A stretch of 64,000 bases of DNA from Panulirus ornatus. Taxonomy: Eukaryota > Arthropoda > Malacostraca > Decapoda > Palinuridae. The position numbers were made by a program, and so were the translations under genes. A model generated the notes under the pieces. It saw only the letters and a program-made list of their open reading frames with translations. It was not told the DNA's origin and searched no databases. Positions 61,042-64,000 of the stretch are shown here, one piece after another (the stretch's first letter is position 1; each line of letters starts with the position of its first letter). The stretch covers positions 57,275,923-57,339,922 of the forward strand of contig NC_092232.1 of NCBI RefSeq assembly GCF_036320965.1. Direction: 5' to 3'.

Positions 61042-62111
61042 AGATATCAATAAAATGGCAGGAGTGGATTATACGTACAAAAGGTGCTTATTAAATAAAG
61101 ATAAAATGCTGAATAGTGGTGAAAACCTTTGTATCTATTCCATTGAGAAAATAGTAAATTGAATTACATCTGGACGGCAATAAGTTTTCAAGTAATAATG
61201 AAATTTGTTCTTCATCAAAATCAAACAGAAAATAAAAAAAAATCATAAAAGCCTAATACGTTTGTGTTGCTTATCCAGGCCCATTTTTACTAAGTAATGT
61301 TGGGACGGCTCCACCCACTTTATTCACTTGAGTACATAGAATATATTATCGTCGATGTTAAAGAGTTTTCCCTTTTGATGTCATCCTTAAAATGAAGGTT
61401 AACGAAAGTGATATAGAGCTTAACCTTAAAGTTAGGATAGCTAAGGCATCCTTGATCATATAATCACTAGTCAGGTGTTAATATAGGTTAGGTTAGGTTC
61501 AGTATCCTTCATCAGGTCACCATTACCAAGGTGTTGTTATGTTGGGTCAGGCAGCTTTAAACCAACCTTCAGTATTATTTACTCATAAAGCTCTAAGTTC
61601 TAATAACCTAAAAGTTTTAGAGTAGATAGGGTAGAAACTGATGGAAGCCGTTTCTAACATTCTTGCATAACCTGACCTCTCGCCTTCCCAAAACATAGCC
61701 ATCCCAGCTTGGATATTGTACTGCTTTGGTCGTCAACTAATTTGAAAAGGAAGACATTGAATGGAGAAATTACTCATGTAATCTCCAAAGATGATTACTG
61801 GTCTGAGAAACAAATTCAGAGAGCAGATTAAACGACTTAAATCCATTCTGCTTTAGGGAAAAGAAGTTTAAGAGATCCTATACAGGTTTATGAAGTTATT
61901 ATAATGGCATCCCTTTAACCTTGATATTTTTACTTCCTGTAACTAGTTCCAACAATTAAAATGATATTCAACATTGTGAGTTAAGTGACTGACCTTAGGA
62001 TGCATTTGCATCTGTCAAAAACTGTATTTAGCAAATACTTCAACTTTCAACTGACCCATTCTATATTTCTATTCATTTCATCTCAGTTTTATCATCTTCC
62101 TGTTACTGTTT
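61042..62111. other. No recognisable gene; short TTAGG motif
   Basis: A+T-rich. Three TTAGG-type units near 61,486-61,499. No supported coding sequence. Confidence 0.5.
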
Positions 62112-62362
62112 AATATCAACAGTAGCCCGTCTACGTAGTTGGGGCTCTGAAGCAAAGGAAACTTTTTCTAGCCTAGGTTAGGGTAGCATCTAAACCAAAC
62201 CTAAATGACCTTACCTTAGAAATATGTTCAGACAGTACCTTCTGAAAATATTTCTTAAGGTAAGGTCGTGGGGATTAGTTTAGGTGCTAACTAAACCTTG
62301 GCTAGAAAAAGTCTGCTTTAAAGCCACAACTAGTTGAAAGGCCTACTTTAAGTGGTGATATT
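62112..62362. mobile_element. Fold-back (MITE-like) hairpin element
   Basis: Arms of about 115 bp (62,112-62,226 and 62,246-62,362) are imperfect reverse complements: AATATCAAC opens the left arm and GTTGATATT-like GTGGTGATATT closes the right; CTTTTTCTAGCC pairs with GGCTAGAAAAAG; GACCTTACCTTA pairs with TAAGGTAAGGTC. The loop is about 19 bp. There is no coding potential. Confidence 0.75.
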
Positions 62363-62427
62363 GAAATTCATTTGCTCCAGTGTGCCCCTCCGTCCGTTTC
62401 TTTTATGTCCATCTAAAGATGCATACG

Positions 62428-64000
62428 TTCAATTTTTGATGTAGATTGATTTCCCATCTTAGTTTCGTCTACGGAATTCTACATCTTCAGTTCAGCACAA
62501 CATTGTGGGAATGAAGGGAAAGTCACCACATTTACAAGCCGAGTGCACGTAGCTTATCCCACCTCGTTAGAGAGATAACTTATCTGTATTTGAATTAATG
62601 AACGTGAACAGAGAAGAGAAAATTTTAATACACATTTATTATACAACTATATAATTTATATTATATACATTACCACATTTCCTTCACTTTCCATCACAAA
62701 TTTGCTGAGGTCATAACCTTGTACTTACCATTACCTTACAACCTTAAGGATGGTGGTCTACAACACCTCTAGATTGATGGAGAAAACGAAAAGTTTCGTT
62801 TTACTATTAAGACCACAGAAATACGGTAATTCCACTTCACTACCACTAACTACTAGTTATTTTACTTGTTGATTTTCACGGCTAAGATTTTCATCCTCTG
62901 AGCGAAGCCATACAATAATCGTCCTTATCTACTCTGAGCATTGGATAGCCTCCTGATGATCAAGATTGCTGTTTTGGTTGTCCGTTTCCCTTGTTACTGC
63001 TGCACCTCACTGCACACCTTACATGAGTGCCTTCCACAGTATTAGGGACAGCTGCTGGGCCTCACTGTAGCTACTTCTGGGACGGTTGCCAATCTTCCTC
63101 GTATTCCCTCATGACCACAGCGCCAAACCGACTCCCGCCATCAGGCCGAAACGCACAAACATTTCTGACAAAATTGAGACAACCACTTTCGCGTCAGTTT
63201 TGACACCAAGTGAATTTATACGACAATTACGTTCAAGATGCTTGGTTTTTCGTTCATGGATTGAACAGAAGCAACCAACGATGGTTGCTACTGCCCAATC
63301 CATGAAGTCCCCCCCACCACGGAAAGGTAACCAAGCTTCGGGGGGGATGGGTGTTTACCCTGACGCCAACGGAGAAACTCAATACAATATTTTTATTACA
63401 ACTTTCCTTAACCTTGAAAAATGAATCAATCAGAGGGAAGAATAGCGCCAGTCATATGAAGATTGGCTAACCGAGTCCTTGCGCATTGTGTAGAAAGTGA
63501 TTTCTTTGAGGGTTGCTTTATGGAAAGCACGGTAGCGTCGGAAGAGTTTCATTTTTCTTTGAAGACGAAGGAAATTATCCCCGTAAATTTATGTATTTTT
63601 TTTGGCGGGATAATGTTCCCATTTTTATTCTTTCTTTGTTTTTCAACGTCCCTACGTAGATATTATGTGTCATCCACTACTGGGAGAAAGCCAGACTTCC
63701 GCCATATTAACGTAATCCTTGGCGGGGCGAAACTAAAGTTGTCTTGGTGTTGGTTCCTCAGTGATAACCCAAACACAAACACAAACACGCCTCCAGTGTC
63801 CACTCTAGGGCCGTGTTCTCCTGCAGCACCAGCAGGAAGAAAGAACTCAGGTTCCTCACCAACTGAATCTTTTGGCACGGGGAACGTGTGTCATCTCGAC
63901 ACGCCTTTTAACGCCCGTGCGTGGTGCGGAGTGTAGTCGGTCTGTAACGTAGGACATGTCATGTGTTATTGGTGCCAGTCGGTCTAGAACGCTAGACCTG
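62428..64000 (-). repeat. RRM-gene module, copy 2 (cut by the window end)
   Basis: Collinear with 27,584-29,155. Indels lie mostly in T-runs near 63,595-63,630. The left border has no (CA)n, unlike copy 1. Confidence 0.75.
63856..64000 (-). CDS. RRM-like protein, copy 2, C-terminal part only
   Basis: The stop codon is at 63,856-63,858 (minus). The visible 47 codons end KRRVEMTHVPRAKRFSW, with Val for Ala relative to copy 1, and are open to the window edge. The RRM domain would lie beyond the window. Confidence 0.6.
   Translation of the reverse strand, partial: RSSVLDRLAPITHDMSYVTDRLHSAPRTGVKRRVEMTHVPRAKRFSW

Overview
The window is eukaryotic, repeat-dominated DNA and most likely comes from a decapod crustacean. 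The evidence is indirect: very long (GA)n, (CA)n and (TA)n microsatellites, many minisatellites, arthropod-type TTAGG motifs, and a non-LTR retrotransposon whose 3' tail (GTCGCTGTCTCCCGCG-type, seen at 17,880, 59,930 and 60,830) I recognise from decapod genomes. I see no rRNA, tRNA, CRISPR array or bacterial gene organisation, and no conventional multi-exon host gene that I can support.

Left half (1-36,215). Five copies of one modular dispersed repeat are present: D (1-1,365, minus), C (9,800-11,990, minus), A (14,285-19,812, plus), E (26,262-27,460, plus) and B (32,331-36,215, plus). They share a proximal module (T5), a distal module (T3), or both. What lies between differs: an intronless gene for an RFX-like winged-helix protein (A and B), a GC-rich 362-bp block with a CRE-like site (C and D), or a module with an RRM-like gene on the opposite strand (E; a second RRM module starts at 62,428). 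In every case the switch of cargo coincides with a (CA)n tract. Minisatellites with 27-, 36-, 40-, 44-, 59-, 62- and 72-bp units and two fold-back elements fill much of the rest. A Penelope-like GIY-YIG fragment lies at 5,792-6,405 and LINE fragments at 9,262-9,792 and 17,867-18,613.

Right half (36,216-64,000). A decayed Ty3/Gypsy element with an envelope-type gene (errantivirus-like: gag, protease, a dUTPase-like stretch, RT, RNase H, integrase, env) runs from about 37,470 to 44,555. A Penelope-like fragment with inverted pseudo-LTR arms (44,556-45,194) abuts its env. Next comes a tandem LTR-retrotransposon array (45,702-57,448) with four LTRs and three nearly identical internal regions. Each internal region encodes a 795-aa chimeric Gag/protease/repeat/integrase-tail protein. 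The array sits inside a (TA)n tract. Two LINE copies follow, each bounded by (TA)n, then a 250-bp fold-back element and the second RRM module.

Nearly all coding potential belongs to mobile elements. The Gypsy, Penelope and LINE genes are broken. The open, conserved frames are the RFX-like gene (two copies), the RRM-like gene (one full, one cut by the window end) and the 795-aa retroelement protein (three copies).
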